NCBI GenBank assembly: GCA_035460985.1
Contig: DATHWC010000305.1
Coordinates: 1-64,000 of the forward strand
Direction of reading: 5' to 3'
DNA: 64,000 nt
Source of the DNA: Lunatibacter sp035460985
GTDB lineage: Bacteria; Bacteroidota; Bacteroidia; Cytophagales; Cyclobacteriaceae
The position numbers were made by a program, and so were the translations under genes. The notes beneath the pieces are model-generated. The model saw only the letters and a program-made list of their open reading frames with translations. It had not been told where the DNA came from and made no database searches. Shown piece by piece: positions 7,368-16,606 of the stretch. Position 1 is the first letter of the stretch. Every line of letters starts with the position of its first letter.

Positions 7368-9782
7368 CTAAAATAAAGGAGGATATCTTTTGGGATCCGT
7401 TTCGCTCATAACTCCATAAGCGACCTCAACGACATCATCAATACTCGGTTTTGAAAAATAATCCCCATCTGTAGAGTAGGCGGGTCTGTGTTCCTTTGCG
7501 GAAATAGTAATGGGTTCGGAATCCAACTTATAATAAGCACCTTGCCCTTCAATTACGCGTTGCATCATGTATGCGGATGCACCTCCCGGTACATCTTCAT
7601 CCGCAAAAATCACCCGGTTCGTCTTGGAGATGGATTGGCCAATGATGTGGGATGTGTCAAAAGGGATTAAGGTCTGCACATCTATAATTTCCAAAGATAT
7701 ACCCATGGTTTCAAGTTCATCGGCGGCACCCATCACAATACGGCACATGGCACCGTACGTGACTACAGTGATATCGGTCCCCCTGCGCAAAACTTCCGGC
7801 TTACCAACTGGCACCGTAAATCTATCAATATTGCAAGGCATTTTTTCTTTCAACCGGTATCCATTGAGCACCTCTATAACGACCGCCGGTTCGTCAGCTT
7901 CCAGAAGGGTATTGTACATTCCGGCAGCTTGTGTCATGTTTCGGGGTACACATAGTAATATGCCGCGTAAACTGCCCAAAATCATACTTATGGGCGAACC
8001 AGAATGCCAAACACCTTCTAGTCGGTGTCCTCTGGTACGTATAATGAGCGGTGCCTTTTGTCCCCCTTTGGTTCTGTAATGGAGACAAGCTAGATCGTCG
8101 GTCAATGTGTGCAGTGCGTATACCAGGTAGTCGAGGTATTGGATCTCGGTAATTGGCCGCAGTCCACGAAGGGCGGCACCAATTCCCTGACCTATAATGG
8201 TACACTCCCGTATGCCGGTATCCGTCACCCGGATTTCGCCATACTTGGCCTGCAAGCCGGCGAATGCCTGATTAACATCCCCAATTTTTCCGACATCTTC
8301 GCCTATGGCAAATACACGGGGATCCCTACTTAACATCTGGTCAAAGCAGGCTTGCAACACTTCCCTGCCATCCACCAATGCAGAATCTTCCCCATAAGAA
8401 ACGGGTATTTCCGGTACAAGGGAGGCCCGATGGGAGGATTCACTGTACAGGTGACTGTTATACCTATCTTTATTTATATGTTCCTGTTTTTTATACCAGT
8501 TCAATAACTCTTCCTTAATCTCAATGGGATCATGCCTCATCTCCCACAATGCCCGCCGAACTGTGCTAATGAGATCCATCCGGACAGGGTTAATTGTTTT
8601 TACCAAGTCCTGGGTCATCTGCTCCAAGGCAGGACGATGACCACTTAGAGCCCCGGCCTTTTGAATTAGGGCAACCGCCTGCTTCGTTTCTAAACTAATG
8701 ACATCATTAAATGCTTTCCAAGCTCTGTCTTTGCTTTGTTTAACGAATTGTTTTACCTCTTTGTCAATTTCATCGAGTTCGTCTTCGGTAGCGATTTCCT
8801 TTTCCAATATATAAGACTTAAACTTTGGTATACAATCGTATTCCGCTTCCCAAGCAAGTCTTTCTTTTGATTTATACCGCTCATGAGATCCTGAAGTGGA
8901 GTGTCCTTGAGGCTGAGTCATTTCGATAACATGGATAAGCACAGGCACGTGTTCGTTTCGGGCAATTTTTGCGGCCTTTCCATAAGTTTCCACTAGGGCT
9001 TCATAATCCCACCCTTTCACTACAAATATCTCGTAACCGTTCTTATCGTATGTTCTTTTAAAGCCTTCCATGGCTTCTGAAATGCTTGCTTTGGTTATCT
9101 GATACTCGTTGGTAACCGATATGCCATACCCATCATCCCAAATAGAAATAATCATCGGCACTTGTAATACGCCTCCGGCGTTGACGGTCTCCAAAAACAT
9201 CCCTTCCGCGGTCGAGGCATTTCCGATTGTACCCCATGCCACTTCATTGCCCTTGTTGGAAAAATTGGAAAACTGATGAAGCTGTTTATTTTCCCTGTAA
9301 AGCTTTGAGGCGTATGCCAAGCCTACTAACCTAGGCATTTGCGCAGCAGTCGGGGAGACATCGGCCGTGGAGTTATTTATTTTCATCAAGTTTTTCCAAC
9401 TCCCATCTGGGTTGAGCGACCGGGTAGCAAAGTGCCCATTCATAAGTCTCCCCGCTGAAGCCGGCTCAGCCTCTACATCCGTATGAGCATAGAGTTGTGC
9501 GAAATATTCCTGGACACTCAACTCACCGGTGGCAAACATAAAAGTCTGGTCCCTGTAATATCCGGAACGAAAATCCCCCAGTTGAAAAAACCGGGTCATC
9601 GCCAATTGCGCCAGCTCTTTTCCATCTCCAAAAATCCCGAATTTTGCCTTACCCATAAAGACTTCCTTCCTACCCATCAAGGATGCATGCCTGCTTGTCA
9701 TGGCCAATCTAAAATCTTCCAAAACATGCGCCCGATCCAAACCGGTCTTTTTCTTAATATTCAGGGTTGACAATTCTTCCAT
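7368..9782 (-). CDS. fused 2-oxoacid (branched-chain) dehydrogenase E1, alpha plus beta
   Basis: An 804-residue thiamine-diphosphate enzyme combining both E1 subunits of a 2-oxoacid dehydrogenase complex. The alpha part is about 1-440, with SAGRLMNGHF and the cofactor region 187-217. The beta part is about 460-804 (AIGEDVGKIGDVNQAF, then RTRGHR, then TLIPFDT, then ADEDVPGGASAYM). E1 decarboxylates the oxoacid and passes the acyl group to lipoyl-E2; in Bacteroidota this fusion type is usually assigned to branched-chain oxoacids. The canonical GDG...NN cofactor motif is replaced by GNA (187-189) and DDG (216-218). No E2 or E3 gene is in the window. It has its own promoter. Confidence 0.85.
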   Translation of the reverse strand: MEELSTLNIKKKTGLDRAHVLEDFRLAMTSRHASLMGRKEVFMGKAKFGIFGDGKELAQLAMTRFFQLGDFRSGYYRDQTFMFATGELSVQEYFAQLYAHTDVEAEPASAGRLMNGHFATRSLNPDGSWKNLMKINNSTADVSPTAAQMPRLVGLAYASKLYRENKQLHQFSNFSNKGNEVAWGTIGNASTAEGMFLETVNAGGVLQVPMIISIWDDGYGISVTNEYQITKASISEAMEGFKRTYDKNGYEIFVVKGWDYEALVETYGKAAKIARNEHVPVLIHVIEMTQPQGHSTSGSHERYKSKERLAWEAEYDCIPKFKSYILEKEIATEDELDEIDKEVKQFVKQSKDRAWKAFNDVISLETKQAVALIQKAGALSGHRPALEQMTQDLVKTINPVRMDLISTVRRALWEMRHDPIEIKEELLNWYKKQEHINKDRYNSHLYSESSHRASLVPEIPVSYGEDSALVDGREVLQACFDQMLSRDPRVFAIGEDVGKIGDVNQAFAGLQAKYGEIRVTDTGIRECTIIGQGIGAALRGLRPITEIQYLDYLVYALHTLTDDLACLHYRTKGGQKAPLIIRTRGHRLEGVWHSGSPISMILGSLRGILLCVPRNMTQAAGMYNTLLEADEPAVVIEVLNGYRLKEKMPCNIDRFTVPVGKPEVLRRGTDITVVTYGAMCRIVMGAADELETMGISLEIIDVQTLIPFDTSHIIGQSISKTNRVIFADEDVPGGASAYMMQRVIEGQGAYYKLDSEPITISAKEHRPAYSTDGDYFSKPSIDDVVEVAYGVMSETDPKRYPPLF

Positions 9783-9835
9783 TTCTTTATCTATAAACGC
9801 AACTGTTTTTCACTGAGGGAAAAATGCAAGTGGAC

Positions 9836-9866
9836 CAAAAATACAGAAATTTGACAGAAATCCCAA
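9836..9866 (-). promoter_or_regulatory. promoter of the E1 dehydrogenase gene
   Basis: On the minus strand TTG (9866-9864) is followed after 20 bp by TATTTTTG (9843-9836), an exact TAnnTTTG. The predicted start is about 48 bp before the ATG at 9782. Confidence 0.55.
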
Positions 9867-10278
9867 TTATAATTAAGATTATTTTTTCAATAAATTATAC
9901 TATTATTCTGTTTTTTATTTAATTAAATCAATTTGTAGAATTTTATTTGGTTCTAATTATAGTTAGCGATAAATTAATTTACTTTATTATTCTTAGATTT
10001 TTAATTCCTTATTCCTGATATATTTAATTTCATTTAAAAAATCCAATACCCATTAGGTATTTTTTTGCGGTAAAAATCCCCGGCAGTCAATATGTTTTCG
10101 GCAAAACTGTTTACTTTTGAGGACAAATTTCATCAAAAATCCCCAATCCGGAAACACTGGAAAATGGCTAATACCAATTCTAAGAACCTTTTACCATTTT
10201 TAAGTTCCGTGTTCCGACTTGGTTCGTATTTTAGCTAAAATTCATTCTTCAAAAATTCACTTCAAACACAACAACCAC
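9867..10278. other. AT-rich intergenic region between divergent E1 and ald genes
   Basis: About 410 bp with no coding signal on either strand. The part near 9860-10080 is very AT-rich. The right half holds a candidate ald promoter element at 10112. No tRNA, repeat or riboswitch-like structure was recognised. Confidence 0.6.
10112..10119 (+). promoter_or_regulatory. candidate -7 element for ald
   Basis: TACTTTTG matches TAnnTTTG exactly. It lies about 160 bp before the ald ATG, implying a long leader, and there is no clear TTG at -33 spacing. Confidence 0.35.
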
Positions 10279-11391
10279 ATGATCGTAGGCGTACCAAAGG
10301 AAATAAAAAATAACGAAAACCGAGTTGCCCTCACTCCCGCCGGAGCCAAGGAATTGACTAAACAGGGCCATGAAGTATATGTGCAACTAGGAGCCGGTCA
10401 GGGAAGCGGATTCCCCAATGATCTCTATGAATTGGCAGGTGCTAAAATTCTCCCTACCATTGAAGAGGTATACAGCATAGCAGAAATGATCATCAAGGTA
10501 AAGGAGCCAATTGATTCTGAGTATCCCTTGATTAGAGAAAATCAACTATTGTTCACCTATTTCCACTTTGCGTCCTATGAACCGCTGACCAAAGCCATGA
10601 TTGAAAGTAAAGCAGTTTGCCTTGCTTACGAGACGGTTGAGATGTCAGATCGAAGCCTACCCTTACTGGTTCCCATGTCAGAAGTGGCCGGAAGAATGGC
10701 CGTGCAGAAAGGTGCAAATTACTTGGAAAAGCCGCTGGGAGGCAGAGGTATATTATTGGGAGGAGTTCCAGGTACCCTCCCGGCAAAAGTAATCATTTTG
10801 GGTGGTGGAATAGTCGGTACCCAAGCCGCTTGGATGGCCGCGGGTCTTGGCGCGGATGTGATCATCCTTGATGTCTCACTGCCGAGAATGAGGTATCTGT
10901 CCGATGTGATGCCAGCCAACGTGAAAACTATGATGTCCAATGAATTTAACATCCGAAAGCTACTACCAACAGCAGATCTGGTAATTGGAGCTGTATTGAT
11001 CCCAGGAGCTAAGGCACCACACCTAATCACAAAAGACATGTTGAAACTGATGATGCCGGGCACTGTGCTTGTGGATGTGGCCGTAGATCAAGGTGGATGT
11101 ATAGAGACCTGCCGACCTACCACCCATGAAAGCCCAACTTATATCATAGATGACGTACTGCATTATTGTGTGGCCAATATGCCGGGGGCGGTGCCATACA
11201 CCTCCACCCTCTCACTGACGAATGCCACCCTACCCTATGCATTGGAGCTTGCCAATAAGGGCTGGAAGAAAGCGGTTGCCGATCAGCGGGAACTTCTGAA
11301 AGGCCTGAATATCGTTCAGGGACATGTGGTCTATGAAGCTGTTTCCGAGACTTTTGGTTTACCTTATGTTCCTGCTGAAAACTTTCTGTAA
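10279..11391 (+). CDS. ald: alanine dehydrogenase
   Basis: A 370-residue NAD-dependent L-alanine dehydrogenase, which interconverts alanine and pyruvate plus ammonia. From the ATG at 10279 the protein begins MIVGVPKEIKNNENRVALTP, typical of the family. The catalytic residues fall at the expected numbers: Arg15, Lys75 (VKEP) and His96 (YFHFAS). The Rossmann motif is GGGIVGTQAA (about residues 173-182), and VDVAVDQGG follows. Length equals the usual about 370 residues. The frame is open 20 codons further upstream, but that extension is not part of the family. A terminator follows. Confidence 0.95.
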   Translation: MIVGVPKEIKNNENRVALTPAGAKELTKQGHEVYVQLGAGQGSGFPNDLYELAGAKILPTIEEVYSIAEMIIKVKEPIDSEYPLIRENQLLFTYFHFASYEPLTKAMIESKAVCLAYETVEMSDRSLPLLVPMSEVAGRMAVQKGANYLEKPLGGRGILLGGVPGTLPAKVIILGGGIVGTQAAWMAAGLGADVIILDVSLPRMRYLSDVMPANVKTMMSNEFNIRKLLPTADLVIGAVLIPGAKAPHLITKDMLKLMMPGTVLVDVAVDQGGCIETCRPTTHESPTYIIDDVLHYCVANMPGAVPYTSTLSLTNATLPYALELANKGWKKAVADQRELLKGLNIVQGHVVYEAVSETFGLPYVPAENFL

Positions 11392-11402
11392 ATATAAAAA
11401 AA

Positions 11403-11436
11403 GACAGCCTCACCCTCCCGGGGCCTGTCATTTTTT
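11403..11436 (+). terminator. Rho-independent terminator after ald
   Basis: A hairpin with GACAG (11403-11407) and CTGTC (11425-11429) arms and partial GC pairing inside is followed by A and six T residues. It starts 12 bp past the ald stop codon. Confidence 0.65.
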
Positions 11437-11530
11437 AAAAAGCAATCCATTATCCGATATATGATACGTATAGAATTGACAGAAATTGTCGAATCCAGTT
11501 TTTTTTGCTTACATCGGATCTTTTCAATAA

Positions 11531-11544
11531 ATGATTTTTATCAG
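11531..11544. promoter_or_regulatory. FNR-type operator upstream of hemN
   Basis: ATGAT-TTTT-ATCAG is a near-perfect palindrome in the 5-N4-5 layout of FNR sites (TTGAT-N4-ATCAA). It is centred 78 bp before the hemN ATG. Related palindromes precede ccoI, the UspA-like gene and the Crp/Fnr gene in this window, and hemN is a classic FNR-controlled gene in other bacteria. Confidence 0.6.
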
Positions 11545-11615
11545 GTTTTAGCCGTACCGTTGTCATAAAACAATTTAGGAAATTTTTTGAGATTTGCATA
11601 CAAAACCAATCCACC

Positions 11616-12974
11616 ATGCAAAGCCTTCCCTTAGATTTGATCAAAAAGTATAATGTTCCGGCTCCCCGATACACCAGCTATCCTACTGTGCCTTTTTGGA
11701 AAAATGACGTGACACAGCCTACTTGGGAAAAAGCAGTAAAAAAAGCCTATAAGCATTTCGGCGACCAAGAAGGAATCAGCCTATATATCCATCTCCCCTA
11801 TTGTGAAAGCTTATGTACCTATTGTGGCTGCAACAAACGGATTACGACCAATCATACGTTGGAACTCCCCTACATTTCTACCTTGATGAAGGAATGGGAT
11901 AATTATTTAAGTATCCTTCCTTCAAAACCAAAGTTGGCAGGCATTCATTTGGGAGGAGGTACTCCCACATTCTTCTCTCCCGAATCATTGAAAATACTAA
12001 TCCGTCACATCAAACGCTATGTAAGGGTGACAGATAATGCGGAGTTCAGTTTTGAAGGGCATCCAAACAACACCACGCAAGCGCATCTCGCCGCACTATT
12101 TGAAGTCGGCTTTACCAGGGTTAGCTACGGAATACAGGATTTTGACCTGAAAGTTCAACAAGCCATCCATCGCATACAGCCATTCGAAAAGGTGGCCGAA
12201 GTCACCCAAATTGCACGGAATGTAGGATATGAGTCAGTGAACTTTGACCTTATATATGGCCTTCCCCACCAAACTATAGATACTATTTCAGAAACTTTTG
12301 AAAAGGTCGCCATGCTACAGCCGGACCGGATAGCATTTTACAGCTATGCCCACGTGCCAGAAATCTTTCCCTCCCAGCGCAGTTTTGAGAATCATTTGCC
12401 TAAAGAACAAGAAAAAAGAGCGTTGTACGAGCATGGCAGGCAGCTGCTTCAAGGCATGGGTTATCATGAAATTGGCATGGATCATTTTAGTTTACCCGCA
12501 GATCCACTATTCATAGCCAAGCAAACAAACACCCTCCACCGGAACTTTATGGGGTATACTACCCTTCCTTCCAAGATATTGATAGGGCTGGGCAACAGTG
12601 CCATCAGCGATGTCTTTTTTGCCTATTCTCAAAACGAAAAAAGGCTTGAGTCCTATAAAACAATGATACTGGATGGTAAATCGACTATAGTAAAAGGACA
12701 TTGCCTGAGCACCACCGACCTTCAGATGAAAGCTTTCATACTCGATTTGATCTGCAACCATAGGGCAAAATGGCCAGAAGGGATTTCTCCTGTTGATAAT
12801 CCCCTTTGGCCAAATATCCTGTCGGAATTCAAGCGGGAAGGGCTCTTGGAATACAATGCCAATGAAATACGGGTCTTGGATCGCGGAACGGCCTTTATCC
12901 GAAATATTTGCATGGCCTTTGACCCCTATATGCAATCCCCCAAAATAAAACACGGGTTTAGCAAGGCCATTTAA
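11616..12974 (+). CDS. hemN: oxygen-independent coproporphyrinogen III dehydrogenase
   Basis: A 452-residue radical-SAM enzyme that oxidises coproporphyrinogen III to protoporphyrinogen IX without oxygen, a step of heme synthesis. The N-terminus has the HemN hallmark YTSYPTVPFW (19-28). The radical-SAM cluster motif CESLCTYCGC has Cys63, Cys67 and Cys70, with Cys72 also present. LGGGTPTF and later NFDLIYGLP are family motifs. Full length, so probably true HemN rather than the heme-chaperone HemW. It lies beside the cbb3 oxidase operon and behind an FNR-type site, consistent with heme supply at low oxygen. hemA and hemL are elsewhere in the window. Confidence 0.94.
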   Translation: MQSLPLDLIKKYNVPAPRYTSYPTVPFWKNDVTQPTWEKAVKKAYKHFGDQEGISLYIHLPYCESLCTYCGCNKRITTNHTLELPYISTLMKEWDNYLSILPSKPKLAGIHLGGGTPTFFSPESLKILIRHIKRYVRVTDNAEFSFEGHPNNTTQAHLAALFEVGFTRVSYGIQDFDLKVQQAIHRIQPFEKVAEVTQIARNVGYESVNFDLIYGLPHQTIDTISETFEKVAMLQPDRIAFYSYAHVPEIFPSQRSFENHLPKEQEKRALYEHGRQLLQGMGYHEIGMDHFSLPADPLFIAKQTNTLHRNFMGYTTLPSKILIGLGNSAISDVFFAYSQNEKRLESYKTMILDGKSTIVKGHCLSTTDLQMKAFILDLICNHRAKWPEGISPVDNPLWPNILSEFKREGLLEYNANEIRVLDRGTAFIRNICMAFDPYMQSPKIKHGFSKAI

Positions 12975-13045
12975 GTCGCTTTTGGGGAAATTAGTTGAAA
13001 CCCCTTTAAATGACTAAAAGAATTCGTCCTTCCCGGCTCTGTGTA

Positions 13046-13750
13046 CTAGTCACATAATGTCATTTCCACAACCCCACTGTCCGGGGAGGGAATGGGCAAG
13101 TGGGGGCTGATGTAGTGTATCCCCAAGCCCATTCCCCTGACAATGAATAGGATGCCTATAAACATCGCAAAATAAGGCATCCCTTTGACAAGTTTATTCC
13201 TTACCTTTGAGGCCAGCATGTGTTGGGTGATCATCAAAGAAATCAGCATGGGAATCGTACCCAGACCAAAGAAAAGCATATAAGCAGCCCCATATAGCGG
13301 ACTCTGCATTGCCAAGGAAGCTATCAGCGCCAAGTAAACCATTCCGCAGGGTAAAAATCCATTCAACAGACCCGTGGTAAAGTAAGCACCGGATCCACCC
13401 TTTTTAAGGTATTTACTAAGTGCGTATTTTAGCTTTCCAACTGCGCCAAAAAGACCTGACTGGGCCACAAACCGTTCAGAATGTTTATAAAAAAAAGCCA
13501 TGACGACTATCAATACACCCATACTAATGGAAACCCATTGTTGGATGCCTGCCAAAGCCAACGAAAAACCAAGAAGACCAATTACGCCGCCAAGGCCACT
13601 ATAGGTAACTGTTCTCCCAAAATTATAAATCAGCTTATTTTTTAGGTACTTATTTTTGTCCTTGGCCGAAACGGCCAAGGCAATCGGACCACACATGCCC
13701 AAGCAATGGAATGATCCTAAAAACCCCAACAAAAAAGCAGTCCACAGCAT
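13046..13750 (-). CDS. SafE/TauE-like (UreH_2) membrane protein linked to the cbb3 oxidase
   Basis: A 234-residue polytopic membrane protein with about six transmembrane segments. The first segment carries FHCLGMCGPIALAV, with Cys16 and Cys20, typical of the UreH-like branch of the TauE/SafE superfamily that accompanies cbb3 oxidase operons. The cysteines in this branch may handle copper during oxidase assembly; that is inference. A second conserved stretch is NGFLPCGMVYLAL. It is the last gene of the cco operon; its start codon directly follows the FixH-like stop codon, implying translational coupling. Confidence 0.8.
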   Translation of the reverse strand: MLWTAFLLGFLGSFHCLGMCGPIALAVSAKDKNKYLKNKLIYNFGRTVTYSGLGGVIGLLGFSLALAGIQQWVSISMGVLIVVMAFFYKHSERFVAQSGLFGAVGKLKYALSKYLKKGGSGAYFTTGLLNGFLPCGMVYLALIASLAMQSPLYGAAYMLFFGLGTIPMLISLMITQHMLASKVRNKLVKGMPYFAMFIGILFIVRGMGLGIHYISPHLPIPSPDSGVVEMTLCD

Positions 13751-14176
13751 CTAAATCGTGATTTTTTTCTCTTGATAATAGGATTTTCCTTCAGCTGACC
13801 AAGTTAATTTCATCAACCAGTAACCGGATTTCAGCATGGCCAAATCAACTACAGTTGTATCTTCATTTAAGACATCCACCACTAACTTCTGATCAAGCCG
13901 TGCATCGGAAGGGCGGAAAAGATGAAGCTCTGCCTTAGCCCCAACAGGAAGACTTATTGATACTGATTTTTGTAAATTGTCAAACTGAAGTGCCTCATAG
14001 GACAGTCCGTTGGCATTGATCACCTTATCGATATGAGCTTGGTACTTGATTTCCTCCTCATAATAATTTTGAGTGACCAAGTGCAGGTCATCCTTTTTCA
14101 TACAAATGGTCACCATGCTAATCATGATTGCCGCAAAAGCCACAAAGACCAATACTATTCCTTTACCCCAATCCAT
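13751..14176 (-). CDS. FixH-family cbb3 oxidase assembly protein
   Basis: A 141-residue protein with one N-terminal transmembrane segment (about 5-25) and a periplasmic domain containing NYYEEEIKYQAHIDK, the family signature YY..E..YQ. It ends in a beta-sandwich-like part (SGYWLMKLTWSAEGKSYYQEKKITI). FixH/CcoH is required for assembly or stability of cbb3 cytochrome oxidase. It sits between ccoG and the SafE-like gene, 27 bp after ccoG, in the same direction. Confidence 0.85.
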   Translation of the reverse strand: MDWGKGIVLVFVAFAAIMISMVTICMKKDDLHLVTQNYYEEEIKYQAHIDKVINANGLSYEALQFDNLQKSVSISLPVGAKAELHLFRPSDARLDQKLVVDVLNEDTTVVDLAMLKSGYWLMKLTWSAEGKSYYQEKKITI

Positions 14177-14203
14177 AGTTTCTAATTTTTTAAGCTTTGT
14201 CGC

Positions 14204-15616
14204 TTACTTGACAGGCGCCACAAAGCTTGTTTTTATTTTGTCAATAACCTCTCCCTGCTGCATGAGCAGTAAGACAATTTCTTGCTGATTTGTCTTAATG
14301 TTTTTTTGTTCGTTAATCACAAAAAACCTTCCGTCAAACCTGGTTTGGCCTTCAAGGGTCCAGTTGGTGTCGCCGACCACTTCCAGACGGAAAGTTTCAT
14401 CTTCGGGTACTAAAGCCACTTTTTGGCTGGTGAAGGTTTTGTTAATAAAGGTAACCTCGTACAAATTACTTACTTCTCCGCCTTCCCGCTCCTGATAGGT
14501 CATGCCCCGGAATCGGGTAACAGTTGCTCCCAAATCTTCCCTCGTAGTTAGAAGGAATACAAATCCCGCAACGAGGAGCATCAGAACGGCAGAATACCCC
14601 TTCACTCTGGGAGTGAAAAGCCGTTGGGTTCCTTCTTGGATACTTGTTTCAGAGGCATAACGAATCAGTCCCTTTGGCCTCTCGACTTTCTCCATTACCT
14701 CATCACAGACATCGATACATGCTGTGCAGTTCACACATTCCATTTGAACTCCGTTTCGGATATCTATTCCCGTTGGACATACCTGGACACAAAGTGTACA
14801 ATCAATACAGTCGCCTAAGTTTTCAGCTATCGGCTGGCTTTTCCGAATCATACCCCGGGGTTCTCCTCGGACATGGTCGTAGGCCACATTGATTGAATTG
14901 TTATCTAACAAGACCCCCTGCAACCTACCATATGGACATACAACCACGCATGCCTGCTCCCGGAACCAGGAGAAGACGAAAAGGAAAATGCCCGTAAAAG
15001 CCATAAGACCAATAAATCCGGCCATATTTTCTCCAGGTGGTTGAATCACAATCTCCTTAACGCGATCTATGCCGATCAGATACGCCATCACCGTATGTGA
15101 AATCAACAGGGAGATCAGGGTAAATATTGACATTTTCAGGGATTTTTTCCTAATTTTCTCCCCGTTCCATGGCATCTCGTTAAGCTTTCGTTGTTGATTT
15201 GCATCTCCTTCAATCCAATATTCAATTTTTCGGAAAACCATTTCCATAAAGAGCGTCTGGGGACAAGCCCACCCGCAGAACACCCTGCCAAACACAACTG
15301 TAAACAGTATTATAAAAACGACAAAAATCAACAGCAGAAAGATGAGCAGATAGGTGTCCTGAGGCCAAAACACAACGCCGAAGATGATAAATTTCCTTTC
15401 GAAAATATTGAACAGGAGCCAGGGTCTGCCGTCAACCCGAATAAATGGCCCGGCAAAAAGTATGGCCAACAATACCCAGGAAACGTACGTTCTCCATCGA
15501 TAAAATTTTCCGGAAACTTTTTTTGGATATATCCAACTTCTACTTCCGTCTTCCTTTACCGTACCCAGAGAATCCCGAAAATTCTCCGGTAGGATAGGAT
15601 TGTTTTTCTTGCCCAT
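14204..15616 (-). CDS. ccoG: cbb3 oxidase accessory protein CcoG (RdxA/FixG), ferredoxin-like
   Basis: About 470 residues. Several transmembrane helices are followed by two [4Fe-4S] ferredoxin clusters: CIDCTLCVQVCPTGID and CVNCTACIDVCDEVM. An additional cysteine motif CGWACPQTLFMEMVFRKIE lies near the membrane part, and the C-terminus is an immunoglobulin-like domain. CcoG is implicated in copper reduction or delivery for cbb3 oxidase. I chose ATG 15616 because the upstream start at 15643 lies inside the stem of the ccoP-ccoG hairpin, and an AAAGG motif precedes 15616. It is separated from ccoP by that hairpin. Confidence 0.92.
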   Translation of the reverse strand: MGKKNNPILPENFRDSLGTVKEDGSRSWIYPKKVSGKFYRWRTYVSWVLLAILFAGPFIRVDGRPWLLFNIFERKFIIFGVVFWPQDTYLLIFLLLIFVVFIILFTVVFGRVFCGWACPQTLFMEMVFRKIEYWIEGDANQQRKLNEMPWNGEKIRKKSLKMSIFTLISLLISHTVMAYLIGIDRVKEIVIQPPGENMAGFIGLMAFTGIFLFVFSWFREQACVVVCPYGRLQGVLLDNNSINVAYDHVRGEPRGMIRKSQPIAENLGDCIDCTLCVQVCPTGIDIRNGVQMECVNCTACIDVCDEVMEKVERPKGLIRYASETSIQEGTQRLFTPRVKGYSAVLMLLVAGFVFLLTTREDLGATVTRFRGMTYQEREGGEVSNLYEVTFINKTFTSQKVALVPEDETFRLEVVGDTNWTLEGQTRFDGRFFVINEQKNIKTNQQEIVLLLMQQGEVIDKIKTSFVAPVK

Positions 15617-15633
15617 TTGTTTTTTACCTTTAT

Positions 15634-15680
15634 AAAAAGGCACTCCCGGGGTTTACTGGTGAGTCCTGGAAGTGCCTTCT
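15634..15680 (-). terminator. intra-operon Rho-independent terminator between ccoP and ccoG
   Basis: On the minus strand AAGGCACT (15678-15671) pairs with AGTGCCTT (15644-15637), with further inner GC pairing, and is followed by TTTTTATA. It begins just past the ccoP stop codon. This should reduce transcription into ccoG-fixH-safE, giving structural subunits in excess of assembly factors. Confidence 0.75.
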
Positions 15681-15682
15681 TG

Positions 15683-16606
15683 TCAAATTTCTTCTACCCC
15701 CAACTCATCCTCTGTAAGTGCGTCGATAGGCTCTTCAATCTTCTGCTCATAAAGATCCCCTTGGGGAGCTTTGGGATTAGCCGGAGTAGAACCTACCAAG
15801 GTTAGTACATAGCTGGAGACCTGTTGCATTTCTTCCGGACTAAGTTGGTCCTGCCAGGGAATCATCCCTTTCTCTATCACACCATATTTGACAATACGGA
15901 ATACATCCTCAATGGATCCTCCGTGAATCCAGTAATCATCCGTAAGGTTAGGACCAACCCCGCCCCCTCCGTCAATAGCGTGACAGGCCACACAGTTGTT
16001 CTCATAAAGAGACATCCCCGCCTTGATAGCAGGTCCACTGGCGTCAAATTGGACGTTGGTTTCATCGATCGTAGACACGGCCAGAAATTGCCGCTGTTCT
16101 GCTTCCACTGCGGCGATTGCCAACTGCTGCTCATATTCCTCTATTTGTGTCATTCCGATACCCAATACAGAATAGTATATAAAATACGCAACTCCGAACA
16201 CAATCGTGATATAGAACACGTATTTCAGCCAAGGCGGCATAAAGTTATCCAATTCTCTGATACCGTCATAGGTATGGTCTAGTTGAATGTCCTTCTCCTC
16301 ATTGACCGGCTTCATTTCCCCTACTATATACTGCCGCTTGAAGCCTTCCCACCAAGTCGGCTGAGGCTCCAATCCGGGAGATTCCACCCTTAAAGCCTTA
16401 CTCAAAAAGACCAGAAGATAAATCATCAACAACATTAGGATTACTATTAGCAGGAGTAAAATCCCCATGATGGCTAACAGGGTAACTTCACTGCTTTCCA
16501 TGGAGCTTAGGCCCTCGACCCAGCCAATCTCCGATGTTTGGGCCAGAGTTGGGAAAGAGACAAATAATCCAAAAAGGACAAGCAATGTCAATTTAAATCT
16601 TTTCAT
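15683..16606 (-). CDS. ccoP: cbb3 cytochrome c oxidase subunit III (CcoP), single heme c
   Basis: About 307 residues from ATG 16606 (an in-frame Met also exists at 16633). There is an N-terminal hydrophobic signal-like segment ending near FPTLAQ, then two membrane helices (about 42-70 and 125-152). A C-terminal cytochrome c domain carries one CxxCH motif, CVACH at 205-209, with the distal Met in GMIPWQDQLS. Proteobacterial CcoP usually has two c hemes, so this is the shorter monoheme form typical of Bacteroidota. It donates electrons to the CcoN catalytic centre. It overlaps the ccoQ 3' end by 14 bp. Confidence 0.9.
   Translation of the reverse strand: MKRFKLTLLVLFGLFVSFPTLAQTSEIGWVEGLSSMESSEVTLLAIMGILLLLIVILMLLMIYLLVFLSKALRVESPGLEPQPTWWEGFKRQYIVGEMKPVNEEKDIQLDHTYDGIRELDNFMPPWLKYVFYITIVFGVAYFIYYSVLGIGMTQIEEYEQQLAIAAVEAEQRQFLAVSTIDETNVQFDASGPAIKAGMSLYENNCVACHAIDGGGGVGPNLTDDYWIHGGSIEDVFRIVKYGVIEKGMIPWQDQLSPEEMQQVSSYVLTLVGSTPANPKAPQGDLYEQKIEEPIDALTEDELGVEEI

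Noticed and set aside
12975..13045. Possible terminator between hemN and the SafE-like gene
   Set aside because: Only a 4-bp GGGG/CCCC stem with a long loop was found, too weak to claim.
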